A DNA stretch of 64,000 nucleotides from assembly GCA_947462335.1 (NCBI GenBank), contig OX381707.1, positions 38,429,618 to 38,493,617 of the forward strand. Reading direction: 5' to 3'. Positions 13,616 to 23,485 of the stretch are shown here, piece after piece; the first letter of the stretch is position 1, and every line of letters starts with the position of its first letter. The position numbers and the translations under genes are program-made. The notes beneath the pieces were generated by a model, which saw only the letters and a program-made list of their open reading frames with translations, searched no databases and was not told the origin of the DNA. Source of the DNA: Harmothoe impar (Eukaryota > Annelida > Polychaeta > Phyllodocida > Polynoidae).

Positions 13616-16131
13616 AGGAGGTATGCAGACATCAAGTCAATGGAGGTCTCACATAATAAAGTACAGGATACCACACCCCTCGTTGTCCCACCTTAGACCT
13701 ATGGAACTCATGTACAGGATATTATTGGTAATTTCTCTTATATTATTATTATACTAATGGCAGTTACTTATGTTGTTGTCCAATGAAGAAGTGAGTTGTA
13801 TGTACATGTATAATTGGGGCTTAAGTTGTCTATACGTTAGTTATTAGGTGCTTTGAAAAATGAGCTCTCAATTAAACAAAATAACCCTGTTCTTTGTAAA
13901 GAAGTTTTATGTTAAGCTGTTGGTTTATAGGTCATGGCAGAATACCGATAACTCTGTTTGTACAGATAAATGTAGATAATCCTGGGTAATTGTTATGGCG
14001 ATTAAAATCATGTCAACCACAATGGTGGTAAAATGGATAAATTCAAGAGGATCATGAGATTTACAAAAGTGTTGAAGTTGATTAAGATATGAAGACATTC
14101 ACAGTCCCTCTGTGCCTTTTCCAGAAAGTACATATATATTTTTTGCACTTTAAAGACTGCAGACAATTCAGAAAACAAGTCTTATCAACGGTAGAACATT
14201 GTTAAATCAACCCTTCATTCATTAAGGTATTCATGATAGTGAAATGAATAAACGAAGGAAAATACAGGAAATGAACATTGATTATGTAGGTCTATCCCCC
14301 AATGAATTGCCATGGTGAGTTTATGATTTATATGCTGGACATGTAGTTTATAGGATTGAGTGGGGCAGTGTATGGGTTGATCCAAGTGTGTTTTTGTTAT
14401 ACATGTGCTACAGCAGTATGGTATCCACATGAAGATATTCACCAATTGTCGCCCACTATTTGTCAACAATGAGAGAAGTAACCAAATGTCGTCTGCTGTT
14501 TAAAGAGACAAAGCAATAGTATTGAGAACCTAATTAAGCTTTTATAATTTTGTGTGTAGCTAATACTTGTATTTTCTTGTTCATTTTGCTGTACAAAATC
14601 GCGAATAATTAGTTTTATGTTAAGAGGGAGCCCGTATGCCATAGGGAGAGGTGAAGTCATACTAACCACTTTGTAGCTTTAACTTTGCTTGTGTTGAGCA
14701 GTGTTACTTTAGTTACCGGTAGTAAGTATTAAGTTGTATGAGTTGCTTGGACTACCGTCTATATTGCAATATGCTGGGTGAGAATGGGTACATACTTAAT
14801 TCTGTTCCATATTATCATATTCCCGTTAACATTCTTCTGTACATTCTATTATGTATGTGGTTATTTGGATATGTATTGTTAGACCCGAGATCTCTAATAT
14901 TGATCTCTGGGTATAAGAAAGTACAAAGAGGTACTTGTGTTTCCAAGGTCATAATCATATTCCTAAGGCCACGTGTGTTGTCTTGTAGACAGCATTGACT
15001 TTTAAGTTTTAGAATGATGTAAAAGAAAATGGACCAGGTATGTTACCTTTGAAAATTCAAAAAAGGACATTTGTAAAAAATGTGAATACTTAAAAAATGG
15101 GACATTTTATTTTGATATTAAAAGGGCAGGTGTCTCATTCCCAATTTGTATATATACACATCCAAGTTACTATTGAGCAGTCAAACGTTACTGCTACTGC
15201 CAGCATGACTTTGATACATATATATTATGGTTGAAATAGCTTAGTTATATGTTGAAATATGCTCATTACTTTTTCACAATATTAAACATTAAATCCCTAG
15301 TGCCAGAGCTCTATCGCCAACTATTAAAATGGATCGTCCAGAATAGTTAGTAGCATTATGAATGGTATTTCATTTCGATGCTGCTATAATGATTCCAACA
15401 ACCATTCTTTCCTTGGTTCTTATAAGGAGCACTCTGATCTCTAATGCATGTGTTATATTAATTCTGAAGCTTTTGATGCATACTGCTAACCTCTTAAAGC
15501 AATGATGAGATCAACATACTATTATGTCACACACAATGTGATACATTGAACAAGCATGAAAATCCTCTGTATTAAGCGCATGCTATAATCATACATAGTA
15601 TAATGTCAACATTTAAAAGAAATGATATGACATTTAGGTAGTGTATTGGGAAATGTAATGCGATGGCATTCTGTACATGTTATTTAAAAATTTGGCCAAG
15701 TGCCTCCCATCAACAAAACAGAATGATGGCCCCTATCAACATGTCAATATCGACCAATGTGTAAATATTTGGATCTCTTATATTCTCAATATTGGTATAA
15801 GAAATAATCAAAATCTTTATTTTTGTGACGGTTTAAGTGTAGATGTTTTGGACATTTACCCCTGTCACACCATTCATTGATTAGAGTTCCATAGGCGTAT
15901 GCTATGGGGATACAAGAGTACATGACATTTCATTGACCAAAATGCTTTCATTTGTAGTAGAAGCCAAATATTATTCCCTCTTGATTAACTTCCATGTTAA
16001 TTTTTGTACATTTTGGTACAAAAATGAATAAAAGTGATAACATTTTACCGTGTGTTGTTTTTCCTGATTGTCGGATTGTTAATGTACGCAATTATTTTTG
16101 AGGAGGTCAATCATGGACAGACAAATTCATA
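13616..16131 (+). other. DBNL 3' UTR and downstream DNA
   Basis: No credible coding exon is seen after the DBNL stop codon. AATAAA signals occur near 14246 and 16027; the second, followed by GTGATAAC and a T-rich stretch, is a candidate poly(A) site for a long 3' UTR. Otherwise AT-rich sequence with nothing else I can support. Confidence 0.4.
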
Positions 16132-16290
16132 CAGTAAAACTCGGTCATAAAAACCCCCCTTGGACCAGCACAATCAGTTTGTATAATCAACATCCATTGT
16201 AACCGAGTTGGATTTGTATAGAAATCAGAAACATGGCACTAGCCAAATATGATCCGTACAAACAGGTTTTGTTATAAACAAGTTTTACTG
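16132..16290. mobile_element. MITE with CAGTAAAAC termini, TA-flanked, 159 bp
   Basis: The left end CAGTAAAACTCGGTCATAAA and the right end, reverse complement CAGTAAAACTTGTTTATAAC, are inverted repeats. TA flanks lie at 16130-16131 and 16291-16292. The interior repeats the motif AACCGAGTTGG. It is typical of non-autonomous Tc1/mariner elements. Confidence 0.65.
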
Positions 16291-16349
16291 TATAATTGTA
16301 AATTACAATATGTATAATTATGTAAAACAGGTTGGATTGCATCGGGGGC

Positions 16350-16432
16350 GGGGTTTCACAGGAGGAATCGAACCTCCAATCTCTTATGTGCAAAAGAATC
16401 ATACCATTAGACTATTTGAAGTAGCCCCCAGA
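16350..16432 (-). pseudogene. tRNA-like sequence (tRNA pseudogene or SINE head)
   Basis: On the minus strand an A-box-like TAGTCTAATGGT is followed 35-45 bases later by a perfect B box GGTTCGATTCC (16364-16374) in a 5-bp T stem GGAGG/CCTCC. The anticodon stem TTCTT/AAGAG encloses an 8-nt loop containing GCA, one base too long. The acceptor stem pairs poorly. It is therefore tRNA-derived but probably not functional. Confidence 0.4.
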
Positions 16433-17169
16433 CCTAGCCGTCCTGTGCCACACTTGGCCAGGTAAGGCCTACCTGGACACTGGCACCTGCCACACCATGG
16501 AGTGGTGCAATATGTGGTGGAGATTGTCCCACCATGGCACAATAGGTATCACGTTTCATAAAATATTTATTAACCCCCCTTGAGGCATACATATCACCAA
16601 TTTTTACATATCTATATTACATAGTAATTGACCCAGGGTTCCGCTGAGTCTAAGGGAGACGCCCTTGGCCTGTTTTTTCCCTCATTTTGGAAGTTGTGCC
16701 TTTACATGCATCCAGCTCAGTGAAAAAGGGGTGCACAGGACAAATACTAACATCATAGGGTAGATATATTCAAGACAAAGAGAACAATAGGTCAATCAAC
16801 TAAATCAACCCACTGAAACACATTAAAAAATGCAAAACAAAAATGGTCACAAGATTATTTTTTTTCTACTGCAATATGAAGCCTTGTATGTAATGCTGAG
16901 ATTGATTATAGTAGGGAATTGAATCAGAGAAATGTCGTCCTAAAACTTTCTAGAGGCATTTCTGAGTAAAGTTTCGCAAGCCATTTTTCTAGGACCAATT
17001 TTTCGCGTAGATTACAAAAAAAGTACTTGTATGGTAACCATGGTAACCATGGTTACAATCATTACCTAAGAAGGCTTCGTTTTGTGTTAAATAAATTGAT
17101 GTAACCATCTATATATCTAAGTTTCCCTTTAACCATTGAAGGATCACATGATGCTTCAAGTTAGACATT

Positions 17170-17260
17170 CAATTGTTGTCATGATGCATGAATGAAGCAC
17201 TGGTGACTAATAATTCACCATACAGTATTGGTTCATCAGGCATGAATGCAGTCCCAATTA
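17170..17260. repeat. GTCATGATGCATTCATGCAG-family repeat, copy 4
   Basis: TTGTTGTCATGATGCATGAATGAAGCACTGGTGA and CATCAGGCATGAATGCAG match the arms of the other copies. It is diverged and its borders are unclear. Confidence 0.4.
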
Positions 17261-17524
17261 TAAACACAGCAGGTTCACATCCATGCATAATCATCCCAAA
17301 ATGGCATAACGCACTATGCTCCGATCAAAGGGTCTCACTAGCCAGTAGCCCCTCCTTCTGGCACCCCCTTTTGTGGTCTTCATAGAGGGAGGTGACTGTA
17401 CATATATACCACAATGATTAGGACTCTTCTGCACAGCAAGGATCAGTAACTGTAAGAACTGGCTAGTTTTAAATATCATTTGTAGGTGGGATTATATAGA
17501 TCAAACACAAGTTGAATATCTGTC

Positions 17525-18128
17525 ATGGCCTGTAGATTAAATTCCTTGAAATGGACCTTGATTGATTTGGTTATGGGTGAGTTGGTAGGAACAAAGTTAA
17601 AGAGCATGGAGGTATTCACACAAACAGAGCTACTCCATAACATTGCAAACAAAGATATGGCAACACCTGCATTTCAGGATGCATTAGCATCAGCTATTCC
17701 AAAGGACAAGATTAACTAGAGCACTTTGTAAACTGTTCCTCTCCCTGATGATTGGGGGAATTTCATTGTACACCCAAAGAAACAAGAGGGAACTCTCTAC
17801 TTTCCTTATGGAGCATGTAATGAAAACAGTGACGCACAAAATGGTTGTAATGGCACACATCCCGAAACCCAACATTACAGATCCTACATGCATGGGATGG
17901 AAGATGGAAGACAACAACCTGTTACTTCTGCTAATGACAAAGGAAGCAATTCCAGAGGCTTGCCTCTCTCTAGTCGTCCGCCAGTGTAGGACTGGGTGTA
18001 ATGTGGGTATAGGAAGGCAGGGTTCCAGTATACAAGCAATTGCCACGCTGGAACTGCCTCTTCTCCTTGCCACAGTGTTCACAAGTGAGGACAATAAAAT
18101 AAAAAGTGTGAAATATGATGGATTATGA
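17525..18128 (+). pseudogene. Decayed ORF with C-terminal cysteine-type motif
   Basis: Two plus-strand open stretches (17525-17719 and 17748-18128) in different frames look like one broken protein. The second contains MGWKMEDNN, TKEAIPEACLSLV and QCRTGC. That order (WGW, then a P-E-A-C-x-x-L-V block, then C-x-C-x-x-x-C) resembles the tail of repeat-encoded proteins ending in CXC cysteine-rich motifs. I recall that pattern only loosely and assign no function. The cysteine region is out of frame after QCRTGC, so it looks inactive. Confidence 0.35.
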
Positions 18129-18175
18129 CCCATTTTCAAATGATGACATTTAAGGAGTAAGCAGTAAAACCACAG

Positions 18176-18250
18176 AGATTTCACCTCGGACACCACAACG
18201 TGGTTCCGGTGAACAGGAGATGAGACACCGGCGCGCATGCGCATTCGTCA
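18176..18250. repeat. Left inverted terminus of the DIRS element
   Basis: Begins ATTTCACCTCGG and runs through CGTGGTTCCGGTGAACAGG to CGCGCATGCGCATTCGTCAG. Its outer 44 bases are the reverse complement of 23095-23138 and its inner 39 bases the reverse complement of 23363-23401. Confidence 0.8.
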
Positions 18251-18523
18251 GTTAACGAGACGTTTTTGGACCGTGTGCTTCGTTAGGTGAGTATGGTTTT
18301 CTTAGAAACCATAATTAACTGGGTTCCACCCCATTGGGGGTGGAATAACTCGCACAATTTTTGTGTGAATAATGGTAGATGACAATGGTGCTATTTTGCA
18401 AGGTAGTCACGGTCATGTTACTAATAAATTCTTTGTTTGTTCCGACAGCGTTCTCACTGGACCCGCTGACGCAACACGCCACGCTTTGCAACGCGGGGGC
18501 GACGACAGAGTTTGACTTTCATC

Positions 18524-19906
18524 ATGTCGGAGAGAGATAAAACCAAGAAGCCTTCTACTTCTGGTGTCAGTACCAGACGTAAAAATAATAATGATCATGA
18601 CATCTCTGACGCGGAAAATGATGGGTCGAATAATGCTTCATCCAGTTCAGCCCAGCTGCCGGTAAATGGCGGCCCGGGTACTTCGGGCGGCAGCACGGCG
18701 GCGGACCCGTCAATCAACTTGCCGGGCGTGGGGGCGGGGCTTGGGGCTCAGCCAACCACAGCGCAGGACGGCGGGGCACCGGGGTCAGGCGTGTTGCCGG
18801 GCATGTTTCCCAACATGGCGGGCGCTGGCGCAACGATGAATCCGATGCTCGCACAGGCGATGATCCAACAAAACATCATGATGCAACAGGCATTGATGCC
18901 TCAATTCTATCAGAATTGGGGAAATGGGAACTGGGGATCCTATGGGACCCAGGACCAGGCGGAACCAGAGCCGCAGTCAGACGATTCGGAGGAGGAACCG
19001 GAGAAGCCAGTGGAGGTAAACAAACCCACGGGGGCGATGGCGGCCATGTTCAGTGAGCAACATGAGAAACTCTCTTCGTCGGACACGGGTAAGGATGTTA
19101 AACTTATGCTAGCTACAACTTTGAAACAGTACATAGGGGAGGAGTTTGAACAGGATAAGTTGGACAAACTGATAGCCAGATATCCGGGGATAAACAATGT
19201 CCCTACCCTTATTGTCCAGAAGACGGACGAGGAGATTTTCCTGGCATTGACAGATGGTTTACGTACTCAGGACAAGAACTATCAGAAAATACAGGACGGA
19301 TTAATGGCTGCAGCCTCGGCATTCGCCCCCATGCTTAATGAGATGTTGGAGAGGGGTGAGGTGGATACCACATTGGATGCCCTCAGTCCCACTGTTGTCG
19401 ACGCAATGCACACCTTGGTTATGACACATAACCTCATCAGTGACATGAGGAGACGTATGCATAAACCTTACATGAAGCCGGAATTCTGTAGGGCGATTGC
19501 AAAGATCAAGGATGTAGATAAGAACCCAGCATGGTTGTACGGTCGAGCTGTGAAGGAGGCTGTCAATAAGGTGGAGGAGACCAAGAAGGCCTCAAAGGGG
19601 GCCATGAAGGACACTCAACAGCCCAATAAGAAGGCAGGTCAGGGTCAGCCCCACTCCAAGAAGCCAAGGTATTCTAAGCCTCAGACTAAGCCACCAGGAC
19701 AGAACAGTTTTGGGGGTTTCCACTACCCTCCTAACGCTGGGTTCAACCCAGGTTTCAACCCAGGTTTCAACCCTAACTTCAACAATTTCAACCCCAACTT
19801 CAACAACCCCAACTTGAGACCCCGCAACCCAAACTGGAGACCAAGGGCACCAGCGCCTCCAGCGGCGGCTCAAAGCCAGTCGGGTTTTCACAAGAAGAAC
19901 AAGTAG
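18524..19906 (+). CDS. DIRS ORF1, gag-like protein
   Basis: Putative nucleic-acid-binding structural protein, 460 residues from the ATG at 18524 (MSERDKTKK); an upstream in-frame TTG is less likely. Residues 1-160 are low complexity, rich in G, A, S, P, M and Q. About 175-350 is a folded, helical-looking domain (EQHEKLSSS, KLMLATTLKQYIGEEF, CRAIAKIKDVDKNPAWLYGRA). The tail, about 355-460, is basic, with FNPGFNPGFNP-type repeats and RPRNPNWRPRAP, and probably binds RNA. There is no CCHC knuckle, which is common for DIRS gag-like ORFs. The next ORF overlaps its end in the -1 frame. Confidence 0.75.
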   Translation: MSERDKTKKPSTSGVSTRRKNNNDHDISDAENDGSNNASSSSAQLPVNGGPGTSGGSTAADPSINLPGVGAGLGAQPTTAQDGGAPGSGVLPGMFPNMAGAGATMNPMLAQAMIQQNIMMQQALMPQFYQNWGNGNWGSYGTQDQAEPEPQSDDSEEEPEKPVEVNKPTGAMAAMFSEQHEKLSSSDTGKDVKLMLATTLKQYIGEEFEQDKLDKLIARYPGINNVPTLIVQKTDEEIFLALTDGLRTQDKNYQKIQDGLMAAASAFAPMLNEMLERGEVDTTLDALSPTVVDAMHTLVMTHNLISDMRRRMHKPYMKPEFCRAIAKIKDVDKNPAWLYGRAVKEAVNKVEETKKASKGAMKDTQQPNKKAGQGQPHSKKPRYSKPQTKPPGQNSFGGFHYPPNAGFNPGFNPGFNPNFNNFNPNFNNPNLRPRNPNWRPRAPAPPAAAQSQSGFHKKNK

Positions 19907-19914
19907 ACCGACAG

Positions 19915-21804
19915 GTGGGTTGTTCTTCTTTCATTAACACTGTCGGTAATTTTCAAGCTGGTAACACAGAAAATTTTAAGACTGTATGGAGAGGCTATAC
20001 TAGTGATCCATGGGTTTTGGGTCAGATAAGTGGAGTAGAGATTCCTTTTGTACATGACACTGCAGATAGAAGCTCAATGTTCTCACTTAGCTTTGATCCA
20101 GAGGAGAGCCGGATAGTCAGCATGGAAGTAGACAAACTTTTGAAAAAAGGGGTCATAGTTAGAACAGAGTATGAAGAGGGACAAGTTGTGTCCAATATTT
20201 TTCTCAGGGCAAAGAAGAATGGGGAGTACCGTATGGTACTAGATCTGTCCAGGTTGAACAAGGTAGTAGAGTATGAACACTTCAAAATGACATCGCTCAA
20301 AACAGCCCTGGAGTTGATGAGAGAAGGGGCATGGCTTGCTAGCGTCGATTTGCGCGATGCATATTACACAGTACCGGTACAGGAGGACTTTCGAAAGTAC
20401 TTGAAGTTCACTTGGGGGGGGATTTTGTATCAGTTTACTGCCCTACCAAATGGATTAGCATGTGCACCGAGGTTTTTCACCAAGATACTCACACCAGTGT
20501 TCTCAGAGCTTAGGAAGAGGGGAAATGAGTGTTTCTTTTATATTGACGACTCATTTGTCATCGCTGACTCAGAGGAAGGTTGTAGACAGTCGGTCATGGA
20601 AGTAGCTGGGGCCCTGGACTCCTTGGGGTTTGTAGTACACCAGGATAAGTCTGTCCTAAAACCTCAGCAATCCATTGAGTTCTTAGGTTTCACTCTGGAC
20701 TCCAGGGACATGACGGTGAGCTTGACACAGGATAAGGTGGACAAGTTCCATAGAGCAGCTTGGGGGGTACTACTGAAGAAGAAATCTTCAATACGTGAGA
20801 TAGCAGGACTCATAGGACTCATGGTGGCCTACACACCTGGGATGGACTATGGGGGGGCACATTTGAAAACCTTAGAAAGGGAAAAGAATGAGGCCTTGAA
20901 GAGATGTGCAGGGGATTTTGATGCTTTGACGCGTCTCTCGACAGAAGCTCAGAAGGAAATATTCTGGTGGTTGACGAACATTCCAGTGGGAGTCAGGAAA
21001 ATCAGGAGTGCTCTAGAGCAGATAGTGGTAGTGACAGATGCATCAGAGGCAGGTTGGGGGGCCCATAGAGGAACCCTTTCCACAGGAGGCAGGTTCGCAC
21101 AGGATGAAATTGGGGACCACATTAACATTAAGGAATTGTGGGCCATACTCTTCGGTCTTCAGGCACTGGTGCCTGAGATGGGGGAGGAGATTAGACTGTT
21201 AACAGATAACACTACGGCTCTAGCCTATGTGAAGAACATGGGTGGAGTAGTGTCACCCAGGTGCAATGAGGTAGCTAGGCTGATCTGGGAATGGGCTGAG
21301 GAAAACCAGAACTGGCTCACAATAGCACATATTCCAGGGGTGGAGAATGTGTTGGCAGACTTCAAATCTAGAAATTTTAATGATGACATAGAATGGGAGA
21401 TCAGCCATGAGATTTTCTTGAAAATCTGCACTGTTCTGGGCAGGCCGGAGATAGATTTATTCGCCTCCAGATTAAATTGCAAACTTCCATGTTTTGTCTC
21501 ATGGACCCCAGAACCGGGGGCATGGAGACATGATGCTTTCTCATTCCCATGGACTGACCATTTCTTCTATCTCTTCCCACCTTTCAGCCTAGTGGGAAAA
21601 GTAGTCCACAGAATGACCAGTTACCACACCAGAGGAGTGATAGTCGTCCCAGACTGGCCAGGACAGCCGTGGTACAGCCGCCTGCTAAACATGGCCACAA
21701 GAAAACTGCGGTTCCGAAAGGCAAAGAACAACCTGTTGCAACACGGGGAACCTCACAACCCAGAGGAAATGTCCAAAATGCCTCTGGTAGCATGCCTCTT
21801 GTAG
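19915..21804 (+). CDS. DIRS ORF2, reverse transcriptase and RNase H
   Basis: About 629 codons. The frame is open upstream and overlaps ORF1 by at least a few codons in the -1 frame. It has no early ATG (the first is about codon 54), so expression by frameshift or reinitiation is likely. RT: about 60-270, with NGEYRMVLDLSRLN, LASVDLRDAYYTVPV, ALPNGLACAPRFFTK and the catalytic YIDD box near residue 209. RNase H: about 365-490, with VTDASEAGWG, the acidic NIKELWAI and LLTDNTTALAYV, then HIPGVENVLAD. A DIRS-typical tail follows (PEIDLFASRLN, FVSWTPEPGAW, YLFPPFSL). I see no methyltransferase domain, as in PAT-like rather than Dictyostelium DIRS1-like elements. It overlaps ORF3 at 21669-21804. Confidence 0.9.
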   Translation: MGCSSFINTVGNFQAGNTENFKTVWRGYTSDPWVLGQISGVEIPFVHDTADRSSMFSLSFDPEESRIVSMEVDKLLKKGVIVRTEYEEGQVVSNIFLRAKKNGEYRMVLDLSRLNKVVEYEHFKMTSLKTALELMREGAWLASVDLRDAYYTVPVQEDFRKYLKFTWGGILYQFTALPNGLACAPRFFTKILTPVFSELRKRGNECFFYIDDSFVIADSEEGCRQSVMEVAGALDSLGFVVHQDKSVLKPQQSIEFLGFTLDSRDMTVSLTQDKVDKFHRAAWGVLLKKKSSIREIAGLIGLMVAYTPGMDYGGAHLKTLEREKNEALKRCAGDFDALTRLSTEAQKEIFWWLTNIPVGVRKIRSALEQIVVVTDASEAGWGAHRGTLSTGGRFAQDEIGDHINIKELWAILFGLQALVPEMGEEIRLLTDNTTALAYVKNMGGVVSPRCNEVARLIWEWAEENQNWLTIAHIPGVENVLADFKSRNFNDDIEWEISHEIFLKICTVLGRPEIDLFASRLNCKLPCFVSWTPEPGAWRHDAFSFPWTDHFFYLFPPFSLVGKVVHRMTSYHTRGVIVVPDWPGQPWYSRLLNMATRKLRFRKAKNNLLQHGEPHNPEEMSKMPLVACLL

Positions 21805-22844
21805 AACAAAGACTACTGAGACAGGGACACAGTCAAGAGACAGTGGATTTGATCATAAAGTCTTATAGACAGTCTACTCAAAAGCAATATACGGTATACA
21901 TCAAGAAATGGGCTCTATTCTGTCTTAGAAATGGAGTCTCAATCATGAATCCTACCCTGCCGGAGGCTTGTAATTTCTTGACGGAGCTCTGTAACAGGGG
22001 TGCTAAATACTCGGCAGTAAACTCAGCAAGATGTGCTTTATCCGCCCTTCTGCCAAGATTTGATGGGAGGACTTTTGGCCAGGTTCATGAGGTGACATTG
22101 CTCTGTAGAGGTGCTGGAGTGGTCAACCCTTCAGGAGGACGATACAAGGGTTTTTGGGACGTTGTGGACGTGTTAGAATTATTTCAAGAGTGGGGGGATA
22201 CCAAGAAGTTACCCTTGAAGTTGCTTTCATATAAAGTTGTCGTGTTATTGCTGTTGGTGACAGCCCAGAGGGGCCAGACTATTTTGAACCTTTCATTAAA
22301 AGGAGCCATTATAGAATTAGAGGAGATCACTTTTTACATGCATACTATGCTCAAGCATAACCGGGCGGGAGAAGCCCTAGATGTTATTTCAGTTAAGTCC
22401 TTTAAGGCGGACTTTGACGTTTGTGTTGTCTGTGCTCTGCAGGAGTATATACATAGAACTAAGAGACTTAGGAGTAAGGACCCGGAGGTGAACAAAAATG
22501 AGCAGCTCCTAATCAGCTTTGCTTCACCTTACAACCCCATATCCAGGGACACACTGTCAAAATGGACACTAGGGGTACTGGACTTGGCAGGGGTCAATTT
22601 GAAGAAATACGGTAGACAGAAGTATGCAGCCCATTCCACTAGGGGGGCTGCTACTTCGAAGGCCAAGGGACTAGGGGTGCCACTGAATCTCATTATGAGG
22701 AAGGCTGCATGGAGGAATGCCTCGTCCTTTGCTAAGTTTTATGACAGGCCTATTGAGACCGACCCAGAGAGCTTCAGTGAGGCACTCCTCATGGAGGCTC
22801 ATGAGAAGAAGAAGTCTAAGAAAAGGAAGGCGTCTAGTACCTAA
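21669..22844 (+). CDS. DIRS ORF3, tyrosine recombinase
   Basis: Integrase of the phage-lambda-type tyrosine recombinase family, thought to insert the circular cDNA of DIRS elements. The frame opens by 21669, within ORF2. The first ATG is at 21792 (MPLVEQRLLRQGHSQ), 13 bases before the ORF2 stop, so 21792 is the likelier start. An N-terminal SAM-like DNA-binding region (SYRQSTQKQYTVYIKKWALFC, SAVNSARCALSALLP) precedes the catalytic domain. The expected residues are present, counted from 21669: R near 200 in TAQRGQT, HSTR at about 322-325, W in AAWRNASSF near 345, and Y in KFYDR near 358. The basic tail KKKSKKRKASS is a candidate nuclear localisation signal. Confidence 0.9.
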   Translation: MVQPPAKHGHKKTAVPKGKEQPVATRGTSQPRGNVQNASGSMPLVEQRLLRQGHSQETVDLIIKSYRQSTQKQYTVYIKKWALFCLRNGVSIMNPTLPEACNFLTELCNRGAKYSAVNSARCALSALLPRFDGRTFGQVHEVTLLCRGAGVVNPSGGRYKGFWDVVDVLELFQEWGDTKKLPLKLLSYKVVVLLLLVTAQRGQTILNLSLKGAIIELEEITFYMHTMLKHNRAGEALDVISVKSFKADFDVCVVCALQEYIHRTKRLRSKDPEVNKNEQLLISFASPYNPISRDTLSKWTLGVLDLAGVNLKKYGRQKYAAHSTRGAATSKAKGLGVPLNLIMRKAAWRNASSFAKFYDRPIETDPESFSEALLMEAHEKKKSKKRKASST

Positions 22845-23094
22845 CCTGGGACTGGTGAAAATTGATTCATGACGTTGTTTCTTCTTGATATTGAAAGGAC
22901 TTTGATGGCTGCCTGAGCAGTAGCATTGATGAATGAACATTGTGTATTGTTGGGACCGAGATGAATTTAGTAATTTTGAAATAAATTCATGAGGTGTTTT
23001 TGAAGGAGTAGTTGCTGTGTGGTGCTTCCTGGGAAGTAAATGTATGTGCTACTCTAAATATTTAGAATTGAATATCAGCTTACTGGTGCTCTGA

Positions 23095-23485
23095 AGTCTC
23101 CTGTTCACCGGAACCACGTTGTGGTGTCCGAGGTGAAATTGTGAAATTAAACGAGACTTACCAGGGTAAGGTGATGTTTGATTATGATTTCGCCGAGGGC
23201 ACCACTAGTGGTGCAGAGTGTACAGGCCCTCCCGCCCATACCCTGTCTCGGTTTTAAGAGTTGTAGTTTTTAAATTGAGGATTTTGCTCAGAAATCTGGG
23301 GGTAACGTGGGCATTTAATTCCACAAGTAGCTGATTAAATTCTGATATTTAGACTCTAAATCCTGACGAATGCGCATGCGCGCCGGTGTCTCATCTCCTG
23401 TACACTCTGCACCACTAGTGGTGCCCTCGGCGAAATCATAATCAAACATCACCTTACCCTGGTAAGTCTCGTTTAATTTCACAAT
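23095..23485. repeat. Right-hand inverted-repeat complex of the DIRS element
   Basis: Order: 23095-23138, reverse complement of the outer left terminus; about 23141-23225, arm A (starts GTGAAATTAAACGAGACTTA, ends AGAGTGTACA); a spacer; 23363-23401, reverse complement of the inner left terminus; 23401-23485, exact reverse complement of arm A. The arm includes the palindrome CACCACTAGTGGTG. This resembles the internal complementary region logic of DIRS, but arm A has no partner on the left, so part may belong to another inserted element. Confidence 0.65.

Larger units (their letters stand above)
18176..23485 (+). mobile_element. DIRS-superfamily tyrosine-recombinase retrotransposon
   Basis: Three plus-strand ORFs (gag-like, RT/RNase H, tyrosine recombinase) in DIRS order lie between inverted termini. 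The left terminus 18176-18250 is complementary to two right-hand pieces, 23095-23138 and 23363-23401, which overlap by eight bases. The right side also holds an 84-base inverted repeat (about 23141-23225 against 23401-23485) flanking the second piece. There is no LTR and no DDE integrase, as expected for an element that integrates through a recombinase. All three ORFs are intact, so the copy looks young. DIRS rather than Ngaro is favoured because the termini are inverted, not split direct repeats. Confidence 0.85.

Noticed and set aside
17690..18244. Minus-strand 184-codon ORF
   Set aside because: It overlaps the left DIRS terminus and the plus-strand remnant, with no recognisable domain. Likely chance.
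19890..19920. Programmed frameshift between DIRS ORF1 and ORF2
   Set aside because: The frames overlap in -1 register but no canonical slippery heptamer is visible. Reinitiation is equally possible.
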